A stretch of 5,673 bases of DNA, from NCBI GenBank assembly GCA_003151535.1, contig PLXT01000096.1:1-5673 (forward strand). Reading direction: 5' to 3'. The translations under genes were made by a program, and so were the position numbers. This DNA comes from Methanobacterium sp. Lineage in GTDB: Archaea > Methanobacteriota > Methanobacteria > Methanobacteriales > Methanobacteriaceae. Positions 4,818-5,673 of this stretch are shown in pieces (positions within the stretch are counted from its first letter, which is position 1; every line of letters begins with the position of its first letter). The notes under the pieces are model-generated. The model ran no database searches. It saw only the letters and a list, made by a program, of their open reading frames with translations, and was not told where the DNA came from.

Positions 4818-5261
4818 TTGAAAGAGAATATAAATAGACCAGTTAAAATTCTGATTATTGAAAACAATCCTGGAGATTTGCACCAGTTGATTGAAGAATT
4901 TAAGAAATCAACATTTCCTGATGATATCCGATTTACAGGAAGTGGTAGAGAAGCCTGGAAAATGATTTGCCAACTAGGTGTGTTTAATGATATGCCTAGA
5001 CCAAATATTATTATATTTGATTTTAATACATTAAAAAATAAAGGTGGTTCAGAAGTTTTAGAAAAAATCATCAAAGAAGAGAGCATAAAATGCATACCTG
5101 TGGTTATTTTAACAGATTTAAAAAGTGAGAATGAACTTGATAACTACCAAGACTGCCCTAATTTATTTATCACTAAACCAAACAGTGATGGGGAATATAA
5201 AAATGTGGTTAAATGTATAGAAGAATTCTGGTACAACTATGCATCAAATACTAAAATTTAA
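4818..5261 (+). CDS. Single-domain response regulator (Rcp1-like receiver), degenerate acidic pocket
   Basis: 147 residues forming one CheY-like receiver with no output domain. Such Rcp1-like proteins usually relay phosphate from a histidine kinase or bind a partner. The order fits: VKILIIENNPGD (9-20) is strand 1 and the metal pocket, PRPNIIIFDFN (60-70) holds the phospho-acceptor D68, CIPVVILTD holds T99, and LFITKP holds K120. The final KNVVKCIEEFW (128-138) is the usual Rcp1-type last helix. The acidic pair is odd: E15-N16 instead of E/D-D, and the loop after D68 reads FNTLKNKGG instead of the common LNLPxxDG. Mg2+ binding and phosphorylation may be weak. The start is TTG 4818, because the frame is closed by TAG at 4788-4790 and the next ATG falls at codon 49, inside the domain. 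A weak GTGA lies 4 bases ahead. No kinase gene is adjacent. Confidence 0.88.
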   Translation: MKENINRPVKILIIENNPGDLHQLIEEFKKSTFPDDIRFTGSGREAWKMICQLGVFNDMPRPNIIIFDFNTLKNKGGSEVLEKIIKEESIKCIPVVILTDLKSENELDNYQDCPNLFITKPNSDGEYKNVVKCIEEFWYNYASNTKI

Positions 5262-5294
5262 TACATTTTAATTTTATTAATATCAAAAGTCGAT

Positions 5295-5330
5295 AGGATT
5301 TACATTAATTAGTAAAAAGAGACAAATCCT
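5295..5330. repeat. Short inverted repeat between response regulator and small gene
   Basis: AGGATTT (5295-5301) and AAATCCT (5324-5330) are perfectly complementary, with 22 bases between them. It lies 34 bases after the response-regulator stop and about 60 before the next start. It might be a weak 3' hairpin or a protein site. No T-run follows. Confidence 0.2.
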
Positions 5331-5358
5331 GTAATTCTAATTGTAATCTATAATGAAT

Positions 5359-5368
5359 ATAATTAAAT
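5359..5368 (+). promoter_or_regulatory. TATA-like element for the 58-residue gene
   Basis: ATAATTAAAT is centred about 28 bases before ATG 5392, the spacing expected for a leaderless archaeal mRNA. The absence of any Shine-Dalgarno before that ATG agrees with this. The local AT-richness keeps confidence low. Confidence 0.25.
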
Positions 5369-5391
5369 TATTCAAAAACTAATTATAAAAT

Positions 5392-5568
5392 ATGAAACTT
5401 GAAAAAATTGAAGGTAAAATAATTCAAGAATGCGATTATGAGACTAATAGTGCTAAAATTACATTCCAAGACGGCACCATATTAGAATTCGAAATGAATT
5501 GTGAAGGAAATCCGCCAATACTTGATGTTTATCTCACAAAATCTGGAAAAGAACGTAAACTGTATTAA
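5392..5568 (+). CDS. Small protein of unknown function, 58 residues
   Basis: I do not recognise a named family. ATG 5392 to TAA 5566-5568 encodes a small soluble protein beginning MKLEKIEGKIIQECDYETNS, continuing with AKITFQDGTILEFEMNCEGN and ending LTKSGKERKLY. It alternates hydrophobic and polar residues in beta-like strands (KITFQDGTILEFEM, ILDVYLT) and has a basic end. The two Cys (14 and 37) are not in a metal-binding pattern, and there is no signal peptide or membrane span. It looks real because codon use is ordinary, third positions vary, the protein is well balanced, and GC is higher than in the flanking DNA. It lies 130 bases after the response regulator with its own TATA-like box, so it is probably transcribed alone as a leaderless message. 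A shared role with the regulator is possible but unsupported. Confidence 0.7.
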   Translation: MKLEKIEGKIIQECDYETNSAKITFQDGTILEFEMNCEGNPPILDVYLTKSGKERKLY

Positions 5569-5630
5569 TTTAATAAAAGTATTAATTATTTTGAATTCCA
5601 GTTTATGTAGAGGGTGTTTTTGTTATAATA

Positions 5631-5638
5631 GGGAGTGA
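5631..5638 (+). promoter_or_regulatory. Ribosome binding site for the gene at the right edge
   Basis: GGGAGTGA resembles the Shine-Dalgarno consensus GGAGGTGA with one base missing. It stands 6 bases before ATG 5645, which marks that ATG as a real start. Confidence 0.5.
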
Positions 5639-5644
5639 GTTTTA

Positions 5645-5673
5645 ATGCCTATAGAGAATTTCTATAAACCTCT
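5645..5673 (+). CDS. Start of an unidentified gene, cut by the window edge
   Basis: Only nine full codons are visible (MPIENFYKP), running off the right edge. The call rests on the Shine-Dalgarno 6 bases upstream and an open frame. It follows the 58-residue gene by 76 bases in the same direction. Nothing can be said about its function. Confidence 0.45.

Noticed and set aside
4799..5095. A 98-codon - strand ORF opposite the response regulator.
   Set aside because: It is the antisense shadow of the receiver gene, whose motifs are clear on the + strand.

Overview
The window looks like a piece of a methanogen chromosome of the Methanobacteriales type (Methanobacterium-like). This is an inference. 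It rests on the very AT-rich intergenic DNA, a secreted Asn/Thr-rich adhesin-like protein (beta-helix followed by Ig-like repeats) of the kind these archaea carry in many copies, a GerW/YtfJ-family protein, an Rcp1-like lone receiver domain, TTG starts, and promoters that read as archaeal TATA boxes with short or absent leaders. No rRNA, tRNA or CRISPR array is visible.

Layout. Positions 1-339 hold the 3' end of an IS5-type transposase gene on the + strand, followed by an A-rich tail to about 460 that probably belongs to the insertion sequence. Positions 461-793 are T-rich and non-coding, apart from a short ORF (581-691) sharing an 18-bp exact, in-frame match with the TetR gene further along. 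On the - strand, 794-1234 is a GerW/YtfJ-family gene with a clear ribosome binding site and promoter. Also on the - strand, 1524-3713 is one adhesin-like gene broken by two frameshifts: beta-helix part 2679-3713, Big_1-like plus Ig-like part 1649-2707, and the last Ig-like half in a third frame at 1524-1718. A 407-bp intergenic region separates it from a divergent + strand TetR-type gene (4121-4402) that retains only the DNA-binding half. Positions 4403-4817 carry no protein gene but contain a distant inverted repeat and a well-formed hairpin-plus-T12 terminator, which together suggest a small RNA. Then come, on the + strand, a single-domain response regulator (4818-5261), an unrecognised 58-residue gene (5392-5568), and the first codons of another gene at the right edge.

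The genes do not form an evident operon: each has its own spacing and, where visible, its own promoter. The picture is an accessory region shaped by insertion-sequence activity and gene decay (partial IS, broken adhesin, halved TetR, TetR-like scrap), with intact small regulatory or accessory genes between. I do not see a convincing complete new defence or metabolic system. The best leads are the possible small RNA at about 4612-4758, the TetR DNA-binding-only protein with its fragmentary twin, and the degenerate receiver.
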